A stretch of DNA of 64,000 nucleotides, from positions 2,666,001 to 2,730,000 of the forward strand of contig CAWCLF010000001.1 in NCBI GenBank assembly GCA_963796325.1, in the 5' to 3' direction. The position numbers and the translations under genes were made by a program. Positions 9,336 through 18,219 of the stretch are shown one piece after another (position 1 is the stretch's first letter; every line of letters begins with the position of its first letter). The stretch comes from CAVYGN01 sp963796325. Lineage in GTDB: Bacteria; Spirochaetota; Brevinematia; Brevinematales; JAOACQ01. A model generated the notes under the pieces. It worked only from the letters and a program-made list of their open reading frames with translations. It made no database searches and was not told the DNA's origin.

Positions 9336-9717
9336 TTATTACCCTCCCGGAAAATTTTCCGTAAAAGGCGCATTCGGCATGCCAGCTGCAGCTGTCGCAA
9401 ATTCCGCGGAGATCTTCAACTGATTTGAATTTACTGTCAACCAGGCCGAAAAGTTGGCCGGAGGAATCCGGCAAATGATTCCCTAATTTAGAGAGAACGT
9501 TCATGTCCATAGACCTGCCGCATTCATTGCCGCTATTATGGGGACAGCGGGAACATATCATATCGCTTTCTGCCGTAAGTTCGATTTTTACTTCCGGACT
9601 CGATTTTATAACTGCAGCGATGCGGCCCATATTAATTGTAAATTCCTTGCTGTAGCCGTATCCCCGGAAGCCCAGGATGCAGAGAAGATGGTGCGCCCGG
9701 ATCTTTAAAGTTCTCAA
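9325..9717 (-). CDS. DUF1284 domain-containing iron-sulfur-type protein
   Basis: 130 residues beginning MRTLKIRAHHLLC. It has cysteine pairs CSRCPHNSGNEC and CDSCSWHAEC typical of DUF1284, a family thought to bind an iron-sulfur cluster. The start is read as TTG at 9717 because its first two bases overlap the bioY stop (TATTGA) and the conserved domain begins at once. The frame also stays open upstream inside bioY, but that part is the out-of-frame shadow of bioY. Translation is coupled to bioY and to the methyltransferase downstream. Confidence 0.8.
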   Translation of the reverse strand: MRTLKIRAHHLLCILGFRGYGYSKEFTINMGRIAAVIKSSPEVKIELTAESDMICSRCPHNSGNECGRSMDMNVLSKLGNHLPDSSGQLFGLVDSKFKSVEDLRGICDSCSWHAECAFYGKFSGRVISGH

Positions 9718-10334
9718 TAAGGCTTCTCTGTGCTGATCCCATGGATTATCAGGGCCCCTGCGGCGGCCTTGATCAAGTCGCCGGGAATAAAAGGCAGGGC
9801 TCCCATCCATAGCAGTTCCGGCAATCCGGGCAAGTTCCCCTTCACAAAGAAAAGCCACAGGCCGAGCTGGATCAGGCCTGGAATATAAACGATCACAATA
9901 AGGGAGAATAGCATGACAAAGAAAAGAACCGGTAATTTCCTGACCGGGGGATAATTATCCATTATATAACCCATGAAAAGGGCCGAGATGATAAATCCGA
10001 TAAAATAACCGCCGGTAGGTCCTAAGAGGATGGATATTCCGCTTGAAAAGCCGGCATACCAGGGTATTCCGGCGGCTCCGAGAGCAATATAAAGGATTGC
10101 GCTGATGCCGCCCCACCAGCTTCCAAGCAATACGCCCAGAAGGACCGCTCCGAAAGTCTGCCCGGTAATCGGAACAGGCGTCCATGGCAGAATAATTTTC
10201 AGCTGCGCAAGAGCGCCTAAAAGACATGCCCCTCCCAGCGCAAGCATCGCTTTCGATGCGAGAGAAGATTGGCTCCTCCACTTATAAAAACCATAACGTA
10301 TTTTCAGATAATTGTCGCTAACAGCACCCATCAT
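9714..10334 (-). CDS. bioY: BioY biotin transporter (ECF S-component)
   Basis: 206 residues with six hydrophobic segments. The BioY signature includes ALAQLKI.LPWTPVPITGQTFG, LLGSWWGG and GPTGGYFIGF. BioY binds biotin in the membrane and usually works with the ECF energising module (EcfAAT), which is not in this window; a solitary BioY is common. The ATG follows GGGAGG by 10 bases. A consensus promoter and a BirA-type operator lie directly upstream, fitting repression by biotin-loaded BirA. Confidence 0.92.
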   Translation of the reverse strand: MMGAVSDNYLKIRYGFYKWRSQSSLASKAMLALGGACLLGALAQLKIILPWTPVPITGQTFGAVLLGVLLGSWWGGISAILYIALGAAGIPWYAGFSSGISILLGPTGGYFIGFIISALFMGYIMDNYPPVRKLPVLFFVMLFSLIVIVYIPGLIQLGLWLFFVKGNLPGLPELLWMGALPFIPGDLIKAAAGALIIHGISTEKPY

Positions 10335-10372
10335 AATAACAAAACCTCCCGAATTATAAAATCGACCGGGAT

Positions 10373-10401
10373 ATTATATTGAAAATTATATAGATTGTCA
10401 A
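10373..10401 (-). promoter_or_regulatory. Consensus sigma-70 promoter of bioY
   Basis: On the minus strand TTGACA (10396-10401) and TATAAT (10373-10378) are separated by exactly 17 bases, a perfect match to the sigma-70 consensus. It lies 39 bases upstream of the bioY start. The -35 hexamer is inside the left arm of the BirA-like palindrome. Confidence 0.85.
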
Positions 10402-10425
10402 CCTGAATATATATTGGGTTAACAT
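10395..10425. promoter_or_regulatory. BirA-type biotin operator
   Basis: On the plus strand TTGTCAACC (10395-10403) faces GGTTAACAT (10417-10425) across 13 bases, an inverted repeat. The half-sites match the known BirA signal (TTGTNAACC type) and the site covers the -35 of bioY, ideal for repression. The spacer between the nine-base arms is somewhat shorter than the 16 bases of the E. coli operator, so the assignment is strong by context but not proven. Confidence 0.75.
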
Positions 10426-10465
10426 TAAAATTTATTTTGATGATAAGCGGCAAAACTTGTGCACA

Positions 10466-10897
10466 TTATTTTCCCGGCCTTTCATTTCTGATTTCCATCC
10501 AGTCTGACGCCCTTTCAGTCGGTTTAAATCCTAACTTGCTGTAAACCCCATGAGCATCCTTTGTGATCAATGTCCATTGATAAACATCTTTCAATTCATT
10601 ATGTACAAGAATATATCTTATCATGTCCCGGCCGATTCCCCGTCTTCTATAGGGTTGGTCAACATATACATCCAGGATATAAGCAAACCTTGTTTTATCC
10701 GATATTACCCTTGCATAGCTTATCTGGGTTTCATCAGGCAAAAAAGCGCCGATAACCAGGGCGGAGTTTAAAGCCCCCTTTTTTACTTCATCTATTTTAA
10801 TGCCGGGAACCCAGAAGGACTTTGAAAGCATTTCCGTAACTTTTTTAAAGTCCATGTTTTTTAACCCGTCTTTTATTACAAACTCTTCCATCAGCAT
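10466..10897 (-). CDS. GNAT-family N-acetyltransferase
   Basis: 143 residues with the GNAT acetyl-CoA motif A (VYVDQPYRRRGIGRDMI) near residues 75-95 and a YSKLGF motif B near the C-terminus. It probably acetylates an amine on a small molecule or protein; the substrate is unknown. The ATG follows AAGGAAGG. It lies 26 bases upstream of the HAD phosphatase gene's stop side, same strand. Confidence 0.85.
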   Translation of the reverse strand: MLMEEFVIKDGLKNMDFKKVTEMLSKSFWVPGIKIDEVKKGALNSALVIGAFLPDETQISYARVISDKTRFAYILDVYVDQPYRRRGIGRDMIRYILVHNELKDVYQWTLITKDAHGVYSKLGFKPTERASDWMEIRNERPGK

Positions 10898-10923
10898 AAC
10901 CTTCCTTAAATCATAAATAAGTT

Positions 10924-11568
10924 TTATACGAAGAAATCATACAATTCCCGGACTGTATTGCAAATAAATGTCGGCTCGATATCCTTCAGTTCTTCCCCGG
11001 TTCCAAAACCGTATCCGACCCCGATCGAATCGATCCTGTTATTCTTTGCCCCGATTATATCATGTTTTCTATCGCCTATCATTATAGTTTCTTCCGGTAA
11101 TTTCATTTTCTTTTCAAGAATATTTTTAATGATTTCAGTTTTATCGGTCATCGAACCGTCAAGATTGCTACCCAGCACATAATCAAAGTAATTACCTATT
11201 TTAAAATGATCTAAAATTCTTTCTGAGAATACCTGAGGTTTGGAGGTAGCCAGGACAATAGTGCAGTTTTTGTCTTTAAGCAGGGAAAGGAGATCATTGA
11301 TCCCTGGATATAATTCATTTTCATATATCCCTTTATCATTATAGTATTCACGATAATAATCCACGGCAAGCGCAGAATCGGATTTTGAAAAACCGTAAAA
11401 TTCCATAAATGAATTCTGAAGCGGAGGCCCAATAAATTGAACTAATTTAGCCGCATCGGTTTCCTGTATATCGAATTTTAAAAGCGCATATTTAACGGAA
11501 TTAGTAATTCCGGATTCGGGATTGGTTATTGTCCCGTCGAGGTCGAACAAAATCTGATTGTATCTCAT
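10924..11568 (-). CDS. HAD-superfamily phosphatase (phosphoglycolate phosphatase-like)
   Basis: The start is set at the ATG at 11568, with AGGA 7 bases upstream, giving 214 residues. Motif I FDLDGTI is near residue 7 (two catalytic Asp), motif II is LATSKPQ, and motif IV is MIGDRKHDIIGAKNN. The helical cap suggests subclass I (Gph/PpaX-like). The substrate cannot be fixed. The open frame continues to 11604 but that start lacks a ribosome site. Confidence 0.85.
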   Translation of the reverse strand: MRYNQILFDLDGTITNPESGITNSVKYALLKFDIQETDAAKLVQFIGPPLQNSFMEFYGFSKSDSALAVDYYREYYNDKGIYENELYPGINDLLSLLKDKNCTIVLATSKPQVFSERILDHFKIGNYFDYVLGSNLDGSMTDKTEIIKNILEKKMKLPEETIMIGDRKHDIIGAKNNRIDSIGVGYGFGTGEELKDIEPTFICNTVRELYDFFV

Positions 11569-11747
11569 TAAGCATCCTGTATTTTTTCCCATTGTGAAAT
11601 CCAATAATCGATGTTAATATGCTTATTATCGAGAAATCGCCTTGCGGCCTGAAGTCTAATTCTTCTTCAGAACCGCCGAACGTATTTCCATTATTCTGCC
11701 CCTGATCGGTAATTTAATCGAAAATTCAATGACGGCAGGCGCGAGCA

Positions 11748-12656
11748 TTACGCCCCCAAAGGAAGCTCCGGGGTTTCATCTTCCAGATTACAAAAGATCC
11801 TGTTTTTACCGAGATGTTTAGCACTGTAAAGTGCGTTGTCGGCAACCTGTACAAGCCCTTCATAATCCAAAGCATCATAAGGGTAGGAGGAGATTCCACA
11901 TGAAAAGGTAATATTAACCTTTTCAGTCATTTCTTTTTTATCTTCGAAATATTTCTTGCAATTGAAAATTATCCTTTCAGCCAGATAACGGGCCCCGATA
12001 TGATCAGTTTGCGGCAGTACGATCATAAATTCATCTCCGCCAAAACGGGCAATAATATCCTCATCACGCACCGACTTCGACAAAACAAGGCTAAATTCCT
12101 TTAATACTTTATCGCCGACTAAATGCCCGAATTTATCATTCACTCCTTTGAAGTCATCAAGATCGATCATTATTAGAGACAGCTTCAGCTTATGCCGTTT
12201 AGCTTTTTTTATTTCTTTAACAACAAATTCGGAAATAAACTTGGAATTATAGCATCCCGTTTTCGGGTCTTCCTTGCTTAGTTTTAAAATCTGTTCAAAA
12301 AAAGTGATCTCCATGATTTTTGGGTTTTTCAGGGATTTTATAATATTTTGAAAATAATCCAATGCCGCAACTCGTATGCCGATGTCCCTTCCCATCTTTT
12401 CAGAAAGATAGTATTTGTTTTCCAGAATTCTAAAATAATGTCCTCTGGCCTCTTCTTCATCCATTTCCAGGCTGGTCAGGAGATTAATGATAAGACGGTA
12501 AAACCAGCCCAGCTTCAAACTATCTTCACCATCAGTAATACTGATCATTTCATCCAATAACTCAAACTGATTTGTCAGCAGATGGATCATCATTTCTTCG
12601 CCCGAACGGTAAAGTCTTTCAATAATTTTCTTTTCATTTTCAATGGTTTTAGTCAT
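11748..12656 (-). CDS. Diguanylate cyclase (GGDEF)
   Basis: 302 residues. A helical N-terminal region (about 1-130) has no recognised sensor, followed by a GGDEF domain with intact RFGGDEF active site near residue 207. The inhibitory I-site RDED lies exactly five residues before it, so feedback inhibition by c-di-GMP is expected. It makes cyclic di-GMP from GTP. No membrane segment is seen, so it is cytoplasmic. The ATG is preceded by GAGG. Confidence 0.92.
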   Translation of the reverse strand: MTKTIENEKKIIERLYRSGEEMMIHLLTNQFELLDEMISITDGEDSLKLGWFYRLIINLLTSLEMDEEEARGHYFRILENKYYLSEKMGRDIGIRVAALDYFQNIIKSLKNPKIMEITFFEQILKLSKEDPKTGCYNSKFISEFVVKEIKKAKRHKLKLSLIMIDLDDFKGVNDKFGHLVGDKVLKEFSLVLSKSVRDEDIIARFGGDEFMIVLPQTDHIGARYLAERIIFNCKKYFEDKKEMTEKVNITFSCGISSYPYDALDYEGLVQVADNALYSAKHLGKNRIFCNLEDETPELPLGA

Positions 12657-12762
12657 GTTACCTCAAATAAAAAGCCGTTAACAATTGATATTAAATATAG
12701 ATATAGAATATTTCAATTTTTTAAGAGTTTCATCGAAATTATCATCGTTATAGTATTAATAA

Positions 12763-13353
12763 TTAATGCCTGTCAGCCACTTCAATATCAGGCAGATGCT
12801 TAACTGCATCTTCGATCAGTTTATACCCGGATAAAAAATCCTTTATTAATTCCAAAGGCTCATACCAGATCTCCTTAAAATCGGCTTCTCCATCTTTGCC
12901 GGTATTAAAGGCCAGGCGCTCATAAGGCGGATTAAATTGAGCGTTAACGCCATCCTTATTCCCCCTTGCATCGATTCTATACCAGCCGTATTCTTTTAAA
13001 AAAACGCAATTTAATCCATGCAGACTATATTGTTTATCATTGCTATCCGATATCAGCCTCTGATAACAAAAGCCTGCAGGAATAGAATTGGCCCTTAATA
13101 AAGCAGCTAACAAGTGACTTTTGGAGTAACAGAATCCGGTTTTATATTTTAATACGTCGGATGCCCTTGATGTTACCGGGTTCATTTTATATTCCATGCA
13201 GTGAAATATCTCATCACGCACAAACTCAAAAGATTTTTTGACTATATCCGCTTCATTCGACGAATTTAACGCTAATTCATCAGCCTTATATAAAACAGAA
13301 GGGGTTTCCCAATCAATTATTTCGGATGCCCGTAAATATAAATTTTTATCCAT
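12763..13353 (-). CDS. Transglutaminase-like cysteine protease/transferase
   Basis: 196 residues with the transglutaminase-like triad: Cys in TGFCYSKSHL near residue 93, His in YSLHGLN near 131, and Asp in WYRIDARG near 149. Bacterial members of this size are usually peptidases or amidotransferases of unknown substrate. No signal peptide is evident. A GAGGATAT ribosome site precedes the ATG. Confidence 0.85.
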   Translation of the reverse strand: MDKNLYLRASEIIDWETPSVLYKADELALNSSNEADIVKKSFEFVRDEIFHCMEYKMNPVTSRASDVLKYKTGFCYSKSHLLAALLRANSIPAGFCYQRLISDSNDKQYSLHGLNCVFLKEYGWYRIDARGNKDGVNAQFNPPYERLAFNTGKDGEADFKEIWYEPLELIKDFLSGYKLIEDAVKHLPDIEVADRH

Positions 13354-13709
13354 ATATCCTCAATTCCGCCCCAGCCGGACAGTTACTATTTTCGATCCGT
13401 CAGGTTTGTCACCGGCATATCAATCTCTATAAATTATATTCAGGTATTATATTATAAAAGATGCCGGAGTACAAGAAAAGCGGTAAGTAATGATTGAAGC
13501 AAGCACTTTCGGGGACATAAAATAAGCCTCAGGATAAAACTTTTTACGGATGATAATACCATTATTGCGCTCGATTTTCAATAGGTACTTTATCTCATTG
13601 CGATGATCATACCTGATGAATACACAACCGGTGCGGCCGGCGTCAAAAATAAACATTAAGGCTGCGGCCGGCCGATAATATAAAAAATAAAAATTACGGA
13701 TGAGGTATT
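13354..13709. other. Intergenic stretch with one doubtful 69-codon frame
   Basis: Between the transglutaminase gene and the next plus-strand gene. The minus-strand frame at 13447-13656 has no convincing ribosome site, no recognised domain and a composition like non-coding DNA. I see no repeat or RNA structure here beyond a GC-rich GGCCGGCCG near 13665. Confidence 0.4.
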
Positions 13710-13958
13710 ATGAGTACGGAAGAAGAACTTAAGGCAAAGATTGCGGCGCTGGAAGCCGAGAATGCGGCTTTAAAAGATAAAGGGCCCCGCTCGATCACTC
13801 TGAAAGTCAGTGAAAAAGGCGGAGTTTCTCTTTACGGCATAGGAAGATTTCCGGTCACCCTCTATAAGGAGCAATGGATTAAAGTGCTGGATTATGCGGA
13901 TAACATCCGGAAATTCATTGCAGAAAACGACCCGCTTTTGAAGAAAAAAGACAGGTAA
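13710..13958 (+). CDS. Small protein with N-terminal coiled coil
   Basis: 82 residues. The first 25 form a clear heptad coiled coil (EEELKAKIAALEAENAAL). A compact segment follows with GGVSLYGIGRFPVTLYKEQW and a helical basic tail. The GRFPVTLYKEQW segment recalls small conserved proteins of unknown function seen in many environmental bacteria. GAGGTATT precedes the ATG, so it is very likely real. It converges with the SH3-like gene 8 bases away. Confidence 0.75.
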   Translation: MSTEEELKAKIAALEAENAALKDKGPRSITLKVSEKGGVSLYGIGRFPVTLYKEQWIKVLDYADNIRKFIAENDPLLKKKDR

Positions 13959-13965
13959 CAATACA

Positions 13966-14763
13966 TTAATAATAATTATAAATTAATATTTCAGTAACAT
14001 ATCCGTTTGTTCTGAATGATTTTGTCTCATATTCATTTGTATTATAAATTCCAATCATTTGATCATCATATGATTTTAAAAATATTTCGAAAACTATCCC
14101 GAACGGTTTGTTTTTATCAGGATTTTTAGTTTGAAAAACCGGCGGGATTATACTTTCATAACCAAGTTCGATATCCTGTTTTACGATAATTTGTTCTTTA
14201 AGGATATTTGTCAAGTCGTTTATTGAGAGCCCTGCATAGATGCCGTTCGATGTGATAAATCTGTCTGAAAATATTCTTATCAATTGCACTATATTTGATT
14301 TGCCGTAATTTTTGTCGCCGATTTCCAGGTATTTTTCACCTTTATAATATAACAGCAATCCGGGAGATGCCATCTCGTCGTTATTGGTGATAATCTTCGT
14401 ATGCGGTATCAGCGGTATGAATTTTAAATATGGAGTCCCTATTCCATATTTCCCGATGCCTGTATTATTAATGATTATTTTATTTATCCTGACAAGAAAC
14501 TTTCCATATACCCAGCCTTTCTCTTTATTATTTCTTGTTACATTATACCAGAAATATGAACCGCTTCCGATTTTATATAACAATGCCGATTGCGAATTCA
14601 CCGTTACAGTCTCATTTGAATTTAGTACCCCGATTTTCAGGGAATATGCATCGGGATTGGATCTTAATATAACATCATTTCCATTGACAACCGCATAATT
14701 TGGAGATGAAAACAGGTTAACCGGCGCCAGAGCCCATATTGTAAATACCAGGAATAACGGCAA
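13966..14763 (-). CDS. Exported bacterial SH3-domain protein
   Basis: About 265 residues. The N-terminus is hydrophobic (LPLFLVFTIWALAP) like a signal peptide. A bacterial SH3-like segment follows (about 22-100) with VRLRSNP-like NDVILRSNPD and GWVYGKFL. The C-terminal 160 residues are unassigned. The only formal start in frame is a TTG at 14763, which lacks the expected basic n-region. Twelve bases upstream, AAGGAG is followed at ideal distance by ATA at 14773-14775, then AAA AAA TAT, which would restore a normal MKKY-type signal start. Confidence 0.72.
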   Translation of the reverse strand: MPLFLVFTIWALAPVNLFSSPNYAVVNGNDVILRSNPDAYSLKIGVLNSNETVTVNSQSALLYKIGSGSYFWYNVTRNNKEKGWVYGKFLVRINKIIINNTGIGKYGIGTPYLKFIPLIPHTKIITNNDEMASPGLLLYYKGEKYLEIGDKNYGKSNIVQLIRIFSDRFITSNGIYAGLSINDLTNILKEQIIVKQDIELGYESIIPPVFQTKNPDKNKPFGIVFEIFLKSYDDQMIGIYNTNEYETKSFRTNGYVTEILIYNYY

Positions 14764-14845
14764 ATATTTTTTTATCCCGATCTCCTTATAATTTTTTCTT
14801 TATCCAATGAGCCCCTTTTTTATCACAATTCGTCCGACCGCCCCA

Positions 14846-15310
14846 TTAAAACATATATTTTGTATTTTTATCCTTCAGCCAATCTATCATTTCAATTATT
14901 CCTGCGGTATTTAAAATGATTCCAAGAATAAATCCGATAATCCAATCTGTTAATGAGGCTGAATTTGAGATTATTAGTGCATAGAAAAAGAAGCAAGATA
15001 TCGGCAGGAAAAGAATTATCGAAGTTATCATTCCGGGATTATATTTTGTTTTTCCTCTGAAATTAAATAAAATGCTATGAGCTATAAAATTGCCGGCAGA
15101 AATAAGGATGGAGGCAATTCCCAACCATATAGCCTGCCTTGCAAATAATGCCGCAAGAAAATAAGTCAGCCAGCCTGTTGAAACATTTATTATCAATGCG
15201 GTATTGGAATTCAAGGGATATTTATCGGGCATATCGCTTTTAAAGAGGACCGTATTAATCATCTTATAAAATTTACCCGGGAAACGGTATTCCTCGAATT
15301 GATGTATAAA
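14846..15310 (-). pseudogene. HXXEE-domain membrane protein, 3' part (split by IS1380)
   Basis: Minus-strand frame running from the IS boundary to the stop at 14846. Just inside the boundary it encodes IHQFEEYRFPG, the HxxEE motif that names the family, then several membrane helices. It joins in frame to the 5' part at 16553-16689 when the IS and one copy of the 5-bp duplication are removed (…LISLF-IHQFEE…). An internal ATG at 15262 could still express a truncated protein. Confidence 0.85.
15306..15310. repeat. Target-site duplication, left copy (ATAAA)
   Basis: ATAAA immediately precedes the left inverted repeat of the shortened IS1380 copy. The same five bases follow its right edge at 16553-16557. 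Removing one copy plus the insert restores the HXXEE frame. Confidence 0.85.
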
Positions 15311-16552
15311 CCGGGATTTCCCAGATGAAATCTTGAAGAATGCCTAAAACCATGCTATAACTAACGTGTAGAGAAAGAGATAGAGCGCAATGGGCAGCAA
15401 AAAAAGGGAGAATACGATGGGTGAAAGAAGAAAATCGGCATTTTGCCTGAATTTTGATAATAATATACGTCTCGAATTTCATGGAACATCTATTACTTCC
15501 GATGCAGGCTTACTTGCATACCGTGAACTTGACCATGCTTTAGGACTCACAGAAAGTGCGAATCACTATCTTTCTGATAGCCGCCCCGGTAAAAACAAGA
15601 GACATTCCCTTGCCGCTCAACTGCGGCAATCTGTTTTCTCAAGGATTGCGGGATATGAAGATACAAACGATGCCGACAGGTTGAGTATTGATCCGGTAAT
15701 GCGAAGAATTGTCGGCGGTCGTGCCCTGGGATATACAGCCGCTTCAACGAGTCAGATGAGCAGGTTCGAGACTGAGGTTCTTTCATCAGACAATAATTTA
15801 AAAGTGTTGATGCAATTACCGGGAAAGTGGATTGACCGGATCAGAAGCGCAGAATATCTTAAGCGGATAGTGCTTGACATGGACAGTTCGGTCAGTGAAA
15901 CCTATGGGAATCAGGAAGGCTCCGCTTACAACGGTCATTTCGGATGTACCTGTTATCACCCGCTGTTTTGTTTTAACCAGTCAGGAGACCTTGAATCTGC
16001 GATGCTTCGTGAGGGTAATGTCCATAGCGCCAATGGATGGAAAACAATGCTTAAACCTATTGTTGAAAAATATAGAGATCAGAATCTGGACTGCTATTTC
16101 AGGGGAGATGCCGCTTTCGCAAATCCGGACATTTACGAATACCTTGAATCAGAAAACTTCCTTTACACGATCAGGCTTCCTGCTAATGATATTCTTCAAA
16201 AGAATATCGCACATCTTCTGAAACGCCCGATCGGAAGGCCGTCCTTCGCCCCCGTTGTCCTGTACCACGATTTCTTCTATCGGGCAGTAAGCTGGGACAA
16301 GGGACGCCGTGTAATAGCGAAGGTTGAGTGGCATCGTGGGGAACTGTTTCCTCGTGTCGGATTCATCATAACAAACCTCCGATGGCAGCCGAAGAAGGTC
16401 GTCAGGTTCTATAACATGAGAGGAACGGCGGAGCAGTGGATCAAGGAAGGAAAATACGCTATCAAGTGGACAAGACTGTCATGCCACGACTTTACAGATA
16501 ACCAGGTGAGATTGCAGTTATTCGCTCTTGCTTACAATCTGGGAAACTTCCT
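15311..16552 (+). mobile_element. IS1380-family element, shortened copy 1
   Basis: 1,242 bases that match the longer copy at 56923-58570 without visible differences, up to the point where the element stops early. The left end is CCGGGATTTCCCAGAT. The right edge is not the usual terminal repeat but lies inside the transposase gene, yet it carries TTTCCCAGAT (inverted) at the same distance from the edge. It is flanked by the 5-bp duplication ATAAA and interrupts the HXXEE gene. Confidence 0.88.
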
Positions 16553-16556
16553 ATAA
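15390..16556 (+). pseudogene. IS1380 transposase, C-terminally truncated
   Basis: 388 codons identical to the first 388 residues of the full copy, missing the last 67. The three DDE acidic residues (LDMDSS, FRGDAAF, TAEQWIKEG) are all retained. The stop codon TAA is supplied by the target duplication in the flanking gene. The better-placed start is the ATG at 15417, which has GGGAG upstream; an ATG at 15390 also opens the frame. It is probably inactive or altered, as the C-terminal helices are lost. Confidence 0.85.
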
Positions 16557-16557
16557 A
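16553..16557. repeat. Target-site duplication, right copy (ATAAA)
   Basis: The right-hand partner of the ATAAA at 15306-15310, directly after the cryptic right end of the IS1380 copy. Confidence 0.85.
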
Positions 16558-16689
16558 TAAGCTTATCAGGCTCAACCATAGAATATTTTGAATAAGAAGA
16601 TTTTGATGCCAGGTGAATGACAAATAAATTACTGTCGGAATAACGAATATTATTCCGATATCGAACCAATGCTTCCTTAAAAAGTCCAT
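16553..16689 (-). pseudogene. HXXEE-domain membrane protein, 5' part (split by IS1380)
   Basis: Starts at the ATG at 16689, with AGGAG upstream, and encodes about 45 residues: a basic start (MDFLRKHWFDIG) and two hydrophobic segments ending LWLSLISLF at the IS edge. It then runs out of frame sense inside the insertion sequence. The rest of the gene lies at 14846-15310. Confidence 0.85.
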
Positions 16690-16746
16690 TATTTTCTCCT
16701 ATTTTAGATAAGACTGAATAATGAGAGCTTTTATTCTTGATAAGGA

Positions 16747-17241
16747 TTAAAAATCGATAATTTTCTTTATTGCCTTGAATCCAAATAAAATTATAAACAA
16801 GAAAAATATCGCAAATACAGAAACACTAATCAGTATTAATTCAAATTTCAAACCGGCATTTAGTTTATAAATAATTAAAATAATACCTATGGGTAAATTT
16901 AATAGTATCCCCGTAGCTAATCCGGGGGCATATTTCTTTAAAACAATAGCAGCTATTAAATGCGGCGCCACTGCATTTACCACCATTAAACCAATTAAAC
17001 CTAAATACATATATTGAAAAAATAAATTATTCTTCCCGTAAATTATCTCAAGTAATGTAATAATAATGCCTAAAATTATAGTCATCATCATGGCGAATGC
17101 ATATACGTTGGATTCAACTTCAGGATGAAAGTATTTCGCATTTTTAGACCACTTTGGAAGCCATAATGCTTCTTCGACATTATGCATAGTAAAACCAAAT
17201 AAAAAAATGATTTGAACAAATATAAAAGTGTTGGCATCCAT
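16747..17241 (-). CDS. HXXEE-domain membrane protein (intact paralogue)
   Basis: 164 residues with MHNVEEALW near residue 19 matching the HxxEE motif, and about five membrane helices. Function of the family is unknown. GAGGTGA precedes the ATG. It lies directly upstream of, and in the same direction as, the IS-split HXXEE gene, so the pair was probably a tandem unit before the insertion. Confidence 0.85.
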   Translation of the reverse strand: MDANTFIFVQIIFLFGFTMHNVEEALWLPKWSKNAKYFHPEVESNVYAFAMMMTIILGIIITLLEIIYGKNNLFFQYMYLGLIGLMVVNAVAPHLIAAIVLKKYAPGLATGILLNLPIGIILIIYKLNAGLKFELILISVSVFAIFFLFIILFGFKAIKKIIDF

Positions 17242-17369
17242 GAAAAATCACCTCTTTGAAAATAATCATCTGTTAAATATGGATCGACGAGTCAATATTT
17301 TTATCCGGTCAAATCTCCTGCGCCCTTTGTCAAGAACAATTATCCAAAAGGTTTAAGGTGTATCCAGGG

Positions 17370-18219
17370 TTAAGCAGCTTTTCTTAGTGCAAATGCTCCA
17401 TAGTAAACTTCATCGGGGGTAGAGTATTCCAGGGATTGATGAAACCTTTCTTCGTTAAAAAATTTAAAGTAATTGTCTATTCCCTCCTTTAATTCTTTCA
17501 TATCAGAGTAGTCTCTCAGATAAATTTCCTCGTACTTCAATGATCTCCAGAGCCTTTCAACATATATGTTATCCAGGGCCCTTCCTTTGCCGTCCATGCT
17601 GATTTGTATATTTCTGCTTTTTAATACATCGATAAACTTATCAGATGTAAACTGGCTCCCCTGATCGGTGTTGAATATAGCTGGAACTCCATACTTTCTC
17701 AAGGTTTCTTCCAGTCCATTGTGTTGGATAATCTCCAGGATAAGACTTTACGGCTGTATAGATCGATAATCGCTGCCAAATAGACATAAGTTCCTTCCAA
17801 CTTGACATAGGTTATATCCGTGGCCCAGGCATGGTTTGGAGCAAGAAAGTTTTTACCTTTCAACAAATATGGATATTTCGGGTGCGCTTTATTCGGAATG
17901 CTGGTCCTCATCCTGGGATATATCGCCCTAAGTCCTATCTTTTTCATCAATCGCCTGGTGATCTTCCTTGTCAGTCCATGGTCTTTTAACGACAAACAAA
18001 TTTTCCTATACCCATAAAAAGGGTGTTTATGGTATTCCTTCCTTATCAGGCTTACCTTTTCAAACTCATCATCTTCAATGGCAGAGCTGTTTGCAGGCTG
18101 GTAATAATACCAGGACCGTCCGATTTCTAAGCCCTTACAGAGCTTTGAAATTGAAATTCCTTGATTATTGCTCTCTAAAATTTCGGATCGTGTCCAAAGA
18201 TAGCCTTGTACTTTTTTTT
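17370..18219 (-). pseudogene. IS3 transposase OrfB, broken
   Basis: The frame enters by a predicted -1 slip on a run of nine A then G at 18211-18220 and encodes a normal HTH_21/DDE core: HPFYGYRKI, ATDITYVKL (first Asp), then SNTMD. There the frame breaks near 17700-17715, where about seven codons usually found between the first and second catalytic Asp are missing. The rest continues in another frame with FNTDQGSQFTS (second Asp) and YVERLWRSLKYEE (Glu). The element cannot make a functional enzyme. Confidence 0.85.

Noticed and set aside
13447..13656. 69-codon minus-strand frame
   Set aside because: No ribosome site, no domain and no neighbours that support it; kept only as a note in the intergenic entry.
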